Shown: positions 36,764 through 47,984, numbered from the stretch's first letter. The stretch is DNA of 64,000 nt from Eucalyptus grandis (GCF_016545825.1 NC_052616.1:4588001-4652000); one strand, 5' to 3'. The notes: generated from the sequence alone by a model not told the origin. Program-made: numbers and translations.

Positions 36764-38182
36764 TCACTCAGCCGCTTCTCTGGCCTCGTCCACGAAGGCC
36801 CTGAGGTTCTTGTCCGAAGATCCGCCTTCCTTCACAGCCTCCCTCGCTAGATCCCTAAATTTCCGGGCATTCCTTCTCATCTCCTCCCCCTCCTCTCCAT
36901 CTCCCACCACCAGCTCCAAGCCCCTCTTCATCTCGCCGCTCTCCACCAGGCCTAGCTCGTTGGGCGTCATCTTCACCCCGGTCCTCCACACGTCCGCCAC
37001 GAGCTTCGCGTTCGTTAGCTGATCGCTCCACTGCGGGAACGCCACCATGGGCACCCCGCAGACCAAGCTCTCTGACGTGGAGTTCCACCCGCAGTGCGTC
37101 ACGAAGCACCCCACTGAAGGGTGCGATAGGACCTCCACTTGCGAGCACCACAGCACTATCATCCCTAGCTTATCTAGTTCTTCTTGGAAGCTCAATCTAT
37201 CTTCGTCTCTCTCTTCTTTCCCGCTTTCCCGAATGACCCACAAGAACGGCCGGCCGACCTCTACGAGCGCCCTTGCCATTTCCTCCTTCTGCGGCTTTGA
37301 TAGCACGGAGATGCTCCCAAACGACAGGTAGATCACCGACGCTTTTGGCTTCGTGTCCAGCCACTCCATGTAGCCGCTCGAGCTCTTGAAGAGATCACCT
37401 CCGAAGGAAGTGTCTGATGGATCTTGCCCGTCCAAAAACGCGGACGGTATCAGCGGCCCGATCCCAATCACCTCAAACTTATCGATAGCCCGTATGGCAT
37501 CCGGTTCCAACGCATCGAAGGTGTTCGTCAGAATCCTTGGCTTGGCCTCTTCAAGGAGTATCTCGAAATGCCGTTGCAAAAACGGGAGGCTGAAGTTGTA
37601 CACATTTTTACTATTGCAAAATGAGGGTATGTCGCAGGCCATGAGAGGCGGCAACCCAGGCAATTGGATCGGCACTGAAGGATTGTCGCTCGTGCTTTGA
37701 ATAAGATCGCCGTAGCCATGGAAGTAATAATAGTAGAAGTCCAAAACAGTGGCCGGTTGAATCCAAACAAGTGTCGAAGGAATGCCATGAGAACGAGCGA
37801 CGTCGGCAACCCACGGAAGGAGGGTGGTGTAGAATACACCCAAGAATCGCCGACCGTTCTCAAGGTTTGAGGCGATGAGGTTGCTTAAAGTCTCTGATCC
37901 TTGTCGCTTGAGCTCGTCCATGTATCCATCGAGATCATCCTTGTCGATACCGTCGTCATAGCCATCGGAGAAGCTGGCGAAGGATAGCCCCACAGGGGGA
38001 GATTTCGATTCGGCCATGCGGTGGTGGGCATGAATGGCAGTGGCAAAGGTCACGTGAGCGCCGACACGAACGAGACGCTTGGCGAATTGGAGGGAAGGGT
38101 TTATGTGGCCCTGACTGGGGAAGGTCACGAGGAGGAAATGTGGAGGTGCCATGGACGAGGCTTGAACAAATTCTTTGGACAT
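36764..38182 (-). CDS. UDP-glucosyltransferase, family 1, UGT75-like
   Basis: Predicted cytosolic enzyme that transfers glucose from UDP-glucose to a small acceptor such as a phenolic, a carboxylic acid or a hormone. It is a single exon of 472 codons, a usual length for plant family-1 UGTs. The N-terminal block PPHFLLVTFPSQGHINPSLQ carries the catalytic His (His26). At the usual partner-Asp position there appears to be Thr (Thr119, before LLPW), which I recall as normal for UGT75 proteins. The 44-residue PSPG box spans Trp345 to Gln388 with HCGWNS inside, and its final Gln favours UDP-glucose. Overall it resembles UGT75 enzymes (Arabidopsis UGT75B/C/D and gardenia crocetin glucosyltransferase); the acceptor cannot be read from sequence. 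An in-frame Met12 (context CCATGG) fits family N-termini better and may be the real start (38149). No internal stop or frameshift. A SINE sits in its 3' UTR and a truncated copy lies at 62.4-63.1 kb. Confidence 0.95.
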   Translation of the reverse strand: MSKEFVQASSMAPPHFLLVTFPSQGHINPSLQFAKRLVRVGAHVTFATAIHAHHRMAESKSPPVGLSFASFSDGYDDGIDKDDLDGYMDELKRQGSETLSNLIASNLENGRRFLGVFYTTLLPWVADVARSHGIPSTLVWIQPATVLDFYYYYFHGYGDLIQSTSDNPSVPIQLPGLPPLMACDIPSFCNSKNVYNFSLPFLQRHFEILLEEAKPRILTNTFDALEPDAIRAIDKFEVIGIGPLIPSAFLDGQDPSDTSFGGDLFKSSSGYMEWLDTKPKASVIYLSFGSISVLSKPQKEEMARALVEVGRPFLWVIRESGKEERDEDRLSFQEELDKLGMIVLWCSQVEVLSHPSVGCFVTHCGWNSTSESLVCGVPMVAFPQWSDQLTNAKLVADVWRTGVKMTPNELGLVESGEMKRGLELVVGDGEEGEEMRRNARKFRDLAREAVKEGGSSDKNLRAFVDEAREAAE

Positions 38183-38267
38183 GGAAATGATTCTGAGATA
38201 GCACTCGACAGAAGATATGCGGTATGTGGATGTGGAGAGGATTAACGAGGAGACTGAGGTGGAGACT

Positions 38268-38283
38268 GTCCAATATAAATAGG
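38268..38283 (-). promoter_or_regulatory. putative TATA box of the UGT gene
   Basis: Minus-strand CTATTTATATTGG lies about 90 bp before the upstream ATG, which would give a 5' leader of roughly 60 nt. Inferred from position and sequence only. Confidence 0.45.
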
Positions 38284-38299
38284 GACGTGCCTGAAATTA

Positions 38300-38930
38300 T
38301 TACTTCTTGGCTGACGAATGAGGGAATTCCTTGACTTGCGCGAGTGGTGTGGTCTCGATTGTCTTGTTCTCCATGGCCGGAGAATATTGGGTGTGTTTTT
38401 AATATGACAGGTACGATGATACATTAAACCATACACTGATCGTAGTAAATTTGGGCCTACCTGTCACTTGAACCAACAAAATTTCTGCCCCCACTCTTTC
38501 AGAAAATATTGGGTAGGTTTTACACGTAGGCGAAATGTATTGCCATACAAAAATCGACAAGTGGTAAATTTGAGCCCACCTGTCAGCGCCCACTTCTCCA
38601 TTAACGCTTCGTCTCTCTCCCCTTTACTCTCTCTCCTCCCCTCCGTTTCTGCCCACACCTCTCTTTCTCTCTTCTTACTTCTCTTTTTACGAGAAAATTT
38701 CCCTTAACGACGACCAGGTCGTTGTCTCGTTTGTCCGAGCAGCTGTCCACGACGTCTTTTGCCCCTGCCCGCGACCCTCTCTCTCCCTCTTCTCTCTCTA
38801 CTTCTCTTTTCTCCAACCGCCACCACCTTCACCGACTCTCCTCCTCCTTACGTAATAGACTCGCTCCAAGCGCCGCCACCGGACTTGTCATCTTCCTCAA
38901 GCAAGACGATAGGCAGTGGCGGCCACTATG
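38300..38930. other. upstream region of the UGT gene, CT-rich
   Basis: AT-rich then CT-rich sequence. The repeated phrase 'aaatttg(g/a)gcc(t/c)acctgtca' occurs twice (about 38449 and 38570), within near-duplicate segments of about 120 bp (38385-38465 and 38505-38590). No gene recognised. Confidence 0.45.
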
Positions 38931-39215
38931 ACCAGCTTGCTGGTCGTCACGGCGTTCGGACACGGAGTCGGAATCGCTGTCGTCGTCCCTGTCGGATTCC
39001 GATGCCTTGGACGAATCCTCTCGGCGGCATCGGCACCGGCGACGGAAGGAGTGGAGCGGTTCTAGGAGGAGAGAGGGGAGTAGCGGCGGTAGCAGCAGTA
39101 GTGGTAGGAAGAAGGAGAGAGGATGCATGGATAGAGAGAAGGAGCGGAGGAGGTCGAGGAAGGATGAGAAGAGGAGTGGCAGGAGGAGCGCTCGCGATGG
39201 ATCTTCTGGTGGTTC
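38931..39215 (+). pseudogene. fragment of an Arg/Ser-rich coding sequence, interrupted by an LTR
   Basis: The plus frame reads DTESESLSSSLSDSDALDESS, then RRHRHRRRK and a run of SRRRE, SSGGSSSSGRKK, DREKERRRSRKDEKRSGRR, ending within SSGGS at the LTR border. Alternating acidic-Ser and Arg-rich blocks resemble tails of nuclear RNA-processing proteins such as plant ZCCHC10-like proteins, but no folded domain is visible. It could equally be low-complexity sequence. If real, the solo LTR at 39216 has cut it off. Confidence 0.35.
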
Positions 39216-39758
39216 TGTTAAAATATGATCCATTTTGTGAAAATTCTAGACTACACTAGACTACACTTGCTTATGAATTAAGTATACGTATGAAGGAAGA
39301 AAGCCAGCTGGAAGTTGGTTGAAAAGTCAATAAAAGTGGCTGAGAGTTGCAAAGAATAGAAAAATGGAGAATAAGGGAGAAGCAACTACACGAATCGGGA
39401 GAAGCCGCAACAAGGAGAAGCTAAAGAACGCAAGCTGAATTTTATATTGATCCTTGTACAGTGTCAAAGTCGGTTGCAGCTTGTAGTCGGTGAACTTGTC
39501 TATAAATAGGCAAGAGTACTCAGCCTTGAGAGAAGAACGAAAACTAGAAAAATGAGTGAGAACGTGAGATGAGAGAACCAAAAACTAGAAACTAAGAAAC
39601 TAAGAAACAGTCACTTCATTATCCTTTGTACCTCAAAAGTTCTTGAATAAAATTCATTTTGTGCCATCATTTATTTTTCATTCATTTCTCACTCCCTTGC
39701 CATATTTCATACACACTTGCGCGCGCACACACACGCTTCCGCAATATCCAACAAGTTC
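39211..39758 (+). mobile_element. LTR, probably solo, copia-type
   Basis: LTR body 39216-39753 (538 bp) begins TGTTAAAATATG and ends GCAATATCCAACA. It has a TATA box (TATAAATAGG, 39501-39510) and a polyadenylation-like AATAAA (39646) in proper order. The flanks are GGTTC and AGTTC, a 4-of-5 match, supporting insertion as a solo LTR. The text just after (CCAATTCAGAGATGG) faintly resembles a degenerate Met-tRNA primer site, so a 5' LTR with a lost interior is the alternative. Confidence 0.75.
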
Positions 39759-40552
39759 CAATTCAGAGATGGAGAGAGTTCGCGTTGATCCAGAATCGGT
39801 TCTGAAGCGACCATGAGCCGACTCGAGCTTGAGCCATGGCAGAGGCAAGAAAAAAGTTATTTCCGAGCCACTTTGCAATGTTAATCACTTGTGTGACTTC
39901 TTTGCATTCAAATTCAGTATTAAATGTTTTACCTAAATCTTTGTCCCATTCAACCTTATGTCATGTGCGAGTTTCATGCATGCATTGTCTAGGTGGTCTT
40001 ATAGGTTATTAAACATGCATCATATTCTGTATTGTATGTGGCTAATTTGTATGTTTTCACAATTATCAATTTTTGACCATCAATTTGACCTCAATTGGAC
40101 TTGAACCCTCTTAGGAAGTCTTAGGAAGTCTTAGGACTTGTTTGGATCTTTCAATGCCACTGATTTTGCATGATTTGCATATAGTTTGTCCCATTTGTCA
40201 TTTTTTTTTCAAGTTAGGTTAGAAATTTGACTTGGGCAAAATTCGGAACCCCTGTTGTACCCCTATAAGTTTGACTTTTGTTATTTTTTTGTTATTTTTT
40301 TTATGAGAGATTCTTAAGTCAAACCCTTAATGAATTTTGTTCATCATTCTTTTGTCTGCGTTATGGTAAAATTTTACAATTTTTAGACTTTGTTTACTAG
40401 GTCGGATCTTTGTTGATGTGTCGTAATAATATGATGTTGTGTTGAATTTTTGATGCAATGTTGCATGTTATGAATTTTTATAAATTTCTATGTTTTCGTT
40501 TCAGTAAAATTTCTCATGAAGTTTGTTCCTCATGATGTTTTGGATGTTATGA
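39754..40552. other. intergenic, no gene seen
   Basis: AT-rich DNA. A short duplicated phrase (TTAGGAAGTC, twice near 40113-40133) is the only structure noted. Confidence 0.5.
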
Positions 40553-40720
40553 GACAAAGTACAGCCCAAGTGCCAAAACTTGGCACGAGGGAACACTTAA
40601 ATGCCAAAAGTTAGGAAAGTGATACTTAAGTGCCACTTTTTTTTTGAAAAGTAGGACACTTAAGTGCCACCTCCGGCGGACCTTGCCAAAAATCCTACGT
40701 GGCAATATTTTATTATTTTT
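40553..40720 (+). repeat. left arm of a Mutator-like element
   Basis: Starts GACAAAGTACAGCCCAAGTG and carries AACACTTAAATGCC and ACTTAAGTGCCAC repeats in the orientation of the left arm of 34159-35103. It continues through AACGACGTCGTCGCC-like text near 40815. The right partner was not found. Confidence 0.75.
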
Positions 40721-40950
40721 GCTTGCCTAGGTGGCTTGTCAGAGAGCTGACTCAGCTATAACTCATCCAAAACAATGCCGTTTCCATAGTTGGCCAAAAT
40801 ATAAGCCTCGAATTTGCCAAAACGACGTCGTCGCCCAAATTGCCCCAAATCTAAAACCCTAAATCAGCTAAAATTCCTATTGAAGTGCTCGAATCCTAGT
40901 CTTGAACCCTAATTTTGATTTGTCCAAAATTTCATAGTCAAATATTGGAA

Positions 40951-41396
40951 ATGGAGAGCAGGACTCGCAGCAGCGCCACAAATTCCACTAATCGAAGCGA
41001 AGGAGAAGGCTAGAGTTTCTGTTTTTATGGATTACCAAGTCCAAGAAGAACATCGTGGACTCGAATAAATCCTGGGAGAAGATTTTATGGATGCACCAGA
41101 TATAAAGAAGGGTCAAAGTGCAAATACTTCAAATGGGTCGATGCGAAATTCTCTCACTGAGCTACAGAGGTGATATTGGATCTGCTTCATTTATGTTTGT
41201 GGACGACTTGGACGATGTTGACTCAATGCAAACTCAAGCGTCTTCAACTAAACTTTTCAAGAATGAAGTTTCAAGGATGAATATTGAATGGAAGTGTTAT
41301 CAAGCGTTTATTATGGCGTTGTTTTGTTGTCTATTATACTTTATGATAAAATGTAAAGCACTTGAAGATAAGAAAAAGTTTCTCCGACTGCCATAG
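40951..41396 (+). pseudogene. GRF-type zinc-finger protein, MULE-associated, broken
   Basis: The ATG at 40951 opens MESRTRSSATNSTNRSEGEG, followed by an in-frame TAG (41011). The same frame then gives a GRF zinc-finger block: FCFYGLPSPRRTSW, NPGRRFYGC, KEGSKCKYFKWVDAKF, stopping at TGA 41158. Another frame continues with FKNEVSRMNIEWKCYQAF, a hydrophobic stretch (IMALFCCLLYFMI) and a short charged tail, stop near 41396. This order (Ser/Arg start, GRF finger, coiled segment, C-terminal hydrophobic helix) is that of small plant GRF proteins linked to transposons. The second ligand of the opening C-x-C pair appears to be Tyr. Two stops plus a frameshift make it non-functional. Confidence 0.8.
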
Positions 41397-41769
41397 TTAA
41401 AAATGAGTAGAGAAATGTAATTATTTTGGATTAAATGTAGAATTTATTCTTTTTGAAAAATGAGAAGAAGTTTGTGTTGTTCCACAAGATCATTGTGGCT
41501 TTGTTGTTGTTTGTGCTGTCATATGTATTGTGGGTTACTGCTTTTGTTTGTAAGGAGGCTAAGGAAAGGAAATGAGTGAATTGATACTACTTGTACTATG
41601 TTTTTGCTTGTTCTTGAATATAAACCAATAATGATGGATGTGTATTGGGTCAATGTGTTGTGAATATAAATATAAACCAGCAGCAAATATTGAAATTTAA
41701 TGGAGTTGCCATAAGTTAAATTACCACCACATTCTCTATTTTGCTGCAAACCAGCATATACACAAGACA

Positions 41770-41935
41770 AACACGAGTGATTACCCGAGTGCCATAAGTT
41801 GTATTTAGTAATCACTTAAGTGCTAGTCGCGATAAAAAAAGATTACTTAAGCATCAAGTTATTATTAAAGTGATCACTTAAGTGTCACACATAGTTAAAA
41901 GTGAACACTTAAGTGCCAATTTTTTGTAGGTTTTC
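41770..41935 (+). repeat. second left-type arm of the Mutator-like family
   Basis: Contains GAGTGCCATAAGTTG, ATCACTTAAGTGC, GATCACTTAAGTGTCAC and GAACACTTAAGTGCCAAT. This is the same family and orientation as the arms at 34159 and 40553. It borders the transposase pseudogene on its 3' side. Confidence 0.75.
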
Positions 41936-42600
41936 TCTAAAAATTGCGCCAGCCACCACCACCGGCTGCGCCACCAACCATCACCACTAGCCACCTAGGC
42001 ACTCCAACCACCACCGTGCTAGTGGTGTTGTTGCACAAGGTACTGGTGTAAGCTGAGCCTTGCACTAGCTTGCATTAGTACATTTAGTGTAAGATGTGCA
42101 CACTGCACACTTGCACCAGGTGCATCATAAGCCCACAACCCCCACCACAAACCCACAACCACCAAGCATCACTAACTACCACCACCAGCTACACCAGCAC
42201 CCGGTCACCACATTAGCACACGACCACCACCCAACAGCCACTATGCAAAGATGTCGATGCAAGGCGAGACTTGCACCACACCACTTGGTGCAAGATGTGC
42301 ACATTGCACACTTGAACCAGATGAAGCACGAGCCCTTAACCGAACCTCAACAACAAACCCACTACCACCAAGCATCACCATCTACCACCACCAACCACAC
42401 CAGCACTCCAGCTACCACCACAGACCCAACACCAACAACAGCAAGTAAAAACAGAATCCATATCTTACAAAAAAAAAAACAAAAGAATTTGACAAGCAGC
42501 AATATCATTCCATTGATATTGAAATTAAGTCTCACAAAATTAATGACAAATTAAAGAAAAAAAAAGATAACCATTCATAGCAAGTTATTATAAACGTTTA
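41936..42600. other. CCACCA-rich low-complexity tract
   Basis: C-rich text dominated by CCACCA and CACCAGC, with two related blocks containing GATGTGCACA(C/T)TGCACACTTG(C/A)ACCAG (about 42086-42120 and 42293-42320). It gives a spurious 152-codon His/Thr/Pro frame. Confidence 0.7.
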
Positions 42601-42679
42601 CAAAATTGACTCCTAAGCTCCATAAATCCTATCACGTCCCATCTCATCAATCAATATGCACAACACCCCCTGTTCATGC

Positions 42680-45600
42680 TCATTTTGATGGGCCTTTCAC
42701 TTGATTCATAATCCTCACACTCTTTCTAACTGGATGTACAACTTCTTCTTCAACCTTCTCAGTATCCATTGACTCAGATGGAGCTGTAAATGTCCTAGGC
42801 TGAATTGATTCAAAAGGAGGTGCAGTTGCAACTGTCCTAGGCTGAATTGATTCAGATGGACCTACAACTGGGTTCTTGCTCTTCTTTCTTGTTGGCACAA
42901 CTGATGTTTTCTTCTTCTTCTTGTTAATGCAGCTGTTTATTCTTGAGTTGGGCCTTGAGAGATAAGAATCTTTGAACTTCTCCCATGCTACAAAAAGACA
43001 ATAAATTGTCAGCAAAAGTCTGCAGTATAAATTAAATTAAATGTAGCCAATAAAACTTACATTCATAATGATTGTTCCAGTACACTCACTTGTATAAAGG
43101 CCATAGCCATATTGTCTTAACATCTTCCTAAGTGCTCCTCTTGTTTGAATATGGGCGTCACTTTCGGGAACTTGTGATTTGTTGGCTCTTTTTCTTGCCT
43201 GTGATTTCTTGGGCCCTTCTTTTGGCCCTTCAGCTACAGCCGGGGCTTCTTTGACCAATTCTTCAGTCAGACGTCTTTTAGACGGCCTTTGTGTAGCTGC
43301 CCCTTCACGTGGCCTTCTTGTAGTTGTCCTTCTATATAGCCCTTCAGCTTCAACGACACCTTCTATTGGCTCTTCTAGTGGTATTGTGGTGACCCTTGTA
43401 GTGATTCTTCCAGTGGCCCCTGTGATGACCCTTGTGGTGGCTTTTGTGATGGCCTTTCAGTTGGCAATTAAGCTCCAACTTGCATTCTTCGAACTTAAGA
43501 AAGAAGCAAAAGACATCATAAATATAAAATCGAGCTATATAATAATGTAAAGAAAGAAAAAATGAATACAAATTGTTGAATTTATTGGGTATTTCTTTCT
43601 CTGCTGAAGAACATTCGACTGAATTGGCTGTTTAGCTGCTTGGGCCAATCCTTCAGCTGGCCGTCTTGTACCTTGCCTTCTTCGAACATGCCTTTTAGTT
43701 TCATGACTTATTGGAGTTTTTATCATGACCTAACAAAGACATTACATACAAGGCCAACTAGGATATTATGTACATATTTATGATAAACCACAAAGCAACA
43801 TAAACATAAATTTTATGACTTACTGGGCTTCTAGTTGTCGATTGAAGAATAATTGACTTACTTAGCCCTTTTGTTTGCCTTTCTTCAACCGTCCCTTCAC
43901 TAGGCCCCTCAGTTGGTCTCAACTGTTCTTGTTGCTTATTCAATTGACAACCTTTAGTGTTGTGCCCTGCTACGCGACAATAAGAGCACATCATCTTTGC
44001 ACCTGTCCTGCTCATTCTTTGCTGACCCAAGACCTCTCCCTCCGCCATTCTTCGCCTTCATTTTGACCTTCCCATTTTCTTTTTCGGTGGCAAAGGTTGA
44101 GATGTTTCATGATTCGTCGGCTCCCAAAACTTGCTACTTCTAATTAGCTGCATCATGAACTGATACGAAGCAAGGTATTTCGATTTTTGGTACTAATCAT
44201 CAATGTAATCCTTTACATTGTGGCCTTTCAACTGGATGGCACATATGGCATGTGCACAAGGAATTCCATTTAGTTGCCATGCTCTACATATTTATCAAAA
44301 CTCTTCATTATCTCATATCTGTCATCCACATTCCAAATGGGATGACAATGCCTACTTGCAACCAAGTTTTCATCTAATTTCTTGGCAATCTTAGGACCAC
44401 ATTGTCTAGTTCACTTTGCAACCTCATCTCTTTGTTTGTGCAGCTGAGTCATAACCATAACTCGTATATATTCAAGTATTGAGATGATTGGTTTGCATCG
44501 GCACCTATTATTTTCCCATTAAATGATTCACATATATTGTTGTCAATGTAATGGCACTTAAATTCCTCACTGAAGAATGCCTTGCACCAATGCTTTAGTT
44601 CTGTTTGAAATAGTGCTGCACAACCTTCCTTTGTCAACTGAAGCAGTCCTTCTTTAGCTATTGTAAAGTCAGCCATGTTCTTACTCTTTGCTAATTGCCA
44701 AAATTGCAATTGCAGCTTTTCCCTTTGTAGGTCTTTGCCCAATTCTTGTATATGTGCTGCACACACATTCGATGTTCAGCATGGGGTAACAATTCAGTTA
44801 TTGCTGAAACCAATCCATACAATAATTCAAAGTAAGAAATGTAAGCAAATAACATGTTAATATTACAAAGCAAACAATTGACTAAATTTTTCAAAAAGCA
44901 AGCATTACCTTTTTTTGGTCGTTCATGAACACTCATCCTTCCCCGTTTGTTATCTTTAAGTTAGCCATAAGATTTTTCAAGAACCAGGACCAATTGTCCT
45001 TGTTCTCAATCCTTACAATAGCCCAAGCTAGTGGGAACATTTAATTATTTGCATCTCTTCCAATTGCCGCTAACAATTCTCCCTTGCACAAACCCTTCAA
45101 AAAACAGTTGTCCAATCCTATAATCCGTTTACAACCAGCTAAAAATCTTCGTCTGCATGCATCAAAGCACACATAGAACTTATCGAACTTGGTTCCACTA
45201 TCAGGAAGCGGCCTCTCCACCACCTCTACATACACTTTACTTGAAGGGTTTTGCAGCCTACACTCCCAAGCATACTCCCACACTTGCTCATATTCCTTGC
45301 CATACTGACTAATAAGTATCTTTATCACATTTTGCTTTGCTATTTTGCATTGATTCCTAGATATATTGATGCCTACACGCTCCTTCACCAGCATTATAAA
45401 GTCAGTACTTTTCATCTCGGGCATCAGCTTGATCAGATTGAAGAAGTGCTTGGACAACCATGCACTTGTTACCTTTTTGTTTTGAAAATTAATGGATCAA
45501 GTGTGTTCCTCTTGGTAGGCTCTAATCTAGAAAGACCCACTCCTCTTAACAAACGTGCCGTAAATCTTCCATGGACAATTTTGCTATGAACACCTAGCTC

Positions 45601-46558
45601 TTACAAAGTTCTTAGTGTTTCTAATAAAGTCAATATTTCTTTATGCAACAATGGAGTTCTTCAGTATAGTTTCCCTAAATTGTTTCGCATCTTGGAATTT
45701 CATACCTATGGACAAAGTAGGAGAGGCAACAAGTGGATCATAGGAAGGAAACTTACTTTCCTTCTACGCACAGCTCCTTGATCTTCTTCAAGCTTATCTT
45801 GGGAAGTAGTAGTCTTGATGCTTTTTTCATAATCCGTCTCTTGGCCACTAACACCAGCAGCATCTGCAGGGCCTTTGTCTTTGTTTGGAACTTCATTAGC
45901 TACTTGCAAAGTTGCAAATCTATCTGACAAAAAATCCCTTTATTTTTTCCTTGACTGTGTAAGCTCGTTGTCGTCATCAACACTTAAGATTAAGAAATTT
46001 TCAGCAGCGAACCCTTCATCGTCATCAGCACCATTACTGGATTCAGCTACTTCCCAATCTAATTTAGTGATTGTGACATCATCTATGTCACCATCACACT
46101 GGTTAATAGCATCTACGCCCCTCTCCTCCTCGTCTTGTCCATCATGCCCACCTTCATCCTTAACCTCAATACTAGCTTGAATATCATCTCCTCTTTCTCC
46201 TACTTGGGTACTATCTCTGTCATCATCTTTGTTCTCACTATCACTATTGTATTTAACATATACTTGCACCTCTTTGCCATGAACATAATGATATATGACA
46301 TCCTTAAAATCATTATCATTTTCTAAAGTTATCAAACCATCTCTCAAGCCTTTCCTAGGAACACAGTACAACAACTTTTGTACTTTACAAGGAAAAATAT
46401 GTCACTATATCCCTAATAAATCCAATATAAGATGCTTTCTTTATATCTACAAAAATAGTACCCTTATTCCCCCCCTCATACTCCTACTCATCCTCCCCAA
46501 TCGCAAAATCCCCACCGAAGCAAACAATGATAGTAACATAGTCTTTATCATGAGCCAT
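42680..46558 (-). pseudogene. MULE (MuDR-type) transposase, full-length but frameshifted
   Basis: Decayed DNA transposase on the minus strand. In order: start MAHDKDYVTIIVCFGGDFAI (46558 down) with a stop after GEDE; CVPRKGLRDGLITLENDNDF and an Asp/Glu-rich linker (46374-45940); a DNA-binding segment, then the catalytic region with RIIGLDNCFLKG and AAIGRDANN (45457-45041). A stop follows, then FPLAWAIVRIENKDNWSWFL and KNLMANLK (45035-44950). After a ~100-bp intron or insertion comes GLVSAITELLPHAEHRMC and QHIYKNWAKTYKG (about 44830-44720). Then FKCHYIDNNICESFNGKI (about 44500), a SWIM motif CRAWQLNGIPCAHA (about 44290-44250), and a zinc knuckle CSYCRVAGHNTKGC (about 43990). The tail is variable with repeated GPSE/QPRT phrases, ending near 42680. 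Several stops and frameshifts make it inactive. No right-hand arm was found, so that end looks deleted. Confidence 0.9.
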
Positions 46559-46599
46559 TTCTGCAACAAAAGAGGAAAAATACAATTAACTTTTAGACC

Positions 46600-47984
46600 A
46601 CATTCACAAAGGACAATAGACAATTGCATGTAGAGGTCCCTACACTCTTTATTAAAGAAAAGATAAGAAAGAGAGAAAAGATGCACATGTCGACGACAAC
46701 TACTTTGATTGGAAAGATGCCCTCATGACAAATAGAGGTCCCTACCCGATAGCTACTTTGATTATGTCACATTCCCTTAGCATTTTGGCTCAGATCGACT
46801 ATGTACCCACACATTTTTATTTTTATCGGGTATTTTTAACACGATGATATTAGGCCAAGTTCATTATTTTAATCAAGGAATTGGTGTGCAAAGCACAATA
46901 TCCTTGGCCGGGATTGATTTATCGTGTATAAGCTTGTGTGAGCATTATTGAATCGTCAGCTTGTGTAAGCATTATTGAATCGTCAGCTTGTGAGAGCAGT
47001 ATACTATATCAGCCTATGTGAGCATTGATATGTCAGCTTGTGAGAGCGGTATACTATATCAGCTTATGTGAGTTATCATCTATATATCAGCTTGTGAGAG
47101 CTATAACCATCTATTTTAGCTTGTGTGAGCAGTGATGGTATCAATTGAATTAATAGATGGTATTGATTGTATCAATTGTATCGAATTGAATGGATTGGAT
47201 GATTGACTAGATTGAATTGATTGGTTGAGATTATGAACTATATTGACGTGCGAGGGAACCGAGGCAAGGTAAGTCTTTTTGACTTGTGTGTATAGCTGTC
47301 TCTAGGCATATTTCTTTCTTAGTCGGAGTTTAAGGGATGAACTTGCTGAGACATTGTCTCATCCCGTCGTGGGCTCAACCATTTTAGGTCCTTAGATGGC
47401 GGTTCCTCCGGAACGTTTTGGCCAGCCCAAGAGGATTACTGAGCAGGTCACCGATATCCCTGTTCCCGGGGGCCACGAAGTCTGGATCTATGAACTTGTG
47501 AGGACCATCGTTTGGGTCGATGTAGGTCTACCCGAGAGGATACCCCCGTCAATTTAAAGTGTGGTATCGTTGTAGGCTCAATGGACATAGAGAGGATCCC
47601 TTACAAGATTTTGAGGTCCCGGTATCGGTGTTAGAAGTCACTTTTGGCACAGGCACAGCTGACCCTTTTGGTGGTACAGTGGTGTATCCAAATCCCCAGG
47701 AGACCTCAGAGTTTTCAGTTGGGAATTCGAGTGCCTAGAGGACTTGTAGGCTTTTCTGCTTGGGTAGACTTTTGTTTTTAGTCTTTTGTTGTATATAAAC
47801 CGCGGTGTTTATAAAAGTGTTTTGTTTGTGAACTTGCTTCCTGTTTTTCTATCTCGTGTTGGTTGTTGTTAGGGGTAATTATTTCGCTTCCACATGTGCA
47901 TTAAAAATGAATTAGTTAGTGACGTGTCCTGGGACGTTGCAAATTTATCGACCACCGAGGGATGGGCACGTGCTCAAGGATCAG
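46600..47984 (+). other. non-coding retroelement-like sequence with a minisatellite
   Basis: No coding domain. After the minisatellite at 46927-47133 the text (CATTGTCTCATCCCGTCGTG, 'ccattttaggtcc') has the style of untranslated regions of large plant LTR elements; a similar style occurs at 61500-62000. Element borders were not resolved. Confidence 0.45.
46927..47133 (+). repeat. minisatellite of CAGCTTGTGAGAGC-type units
   Basis: About eight copies of a (C/T)AGC(T/C)T(G/A)TG(T/A)(G/A)AGC core separated by 15-25 bp of variable TATACTATAT or ATTATTGAATCGT spacers. Irregular spacing and degenerate units, with no associated genes, rule out a CRISPR array. Confidence 0.85.

Noticed and set aside
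36810..37863. several 60-111-codon frames on both strands
   Set aside because: They overlap the intact UGT gene in other frames and have no support of their own.
38829..39233. 134-codon minus-strand frame
   Set aside because: It is the antisense of the Arg/Ser-rich block; Leu/Pro/Ser runs follow from that composition.
42096..42554. 152-codon His/Pro/Thr-rich frame
   Set aside because: Low-complexity CCACCA tract read in frame; no evidence of a gene.
46927..47133. regular repeats suggesting a CRISPR-like array
   Set aside because: Units are degenerate, spacers vary in length and are themselves repetitive, and the genome is a plant nucleus.
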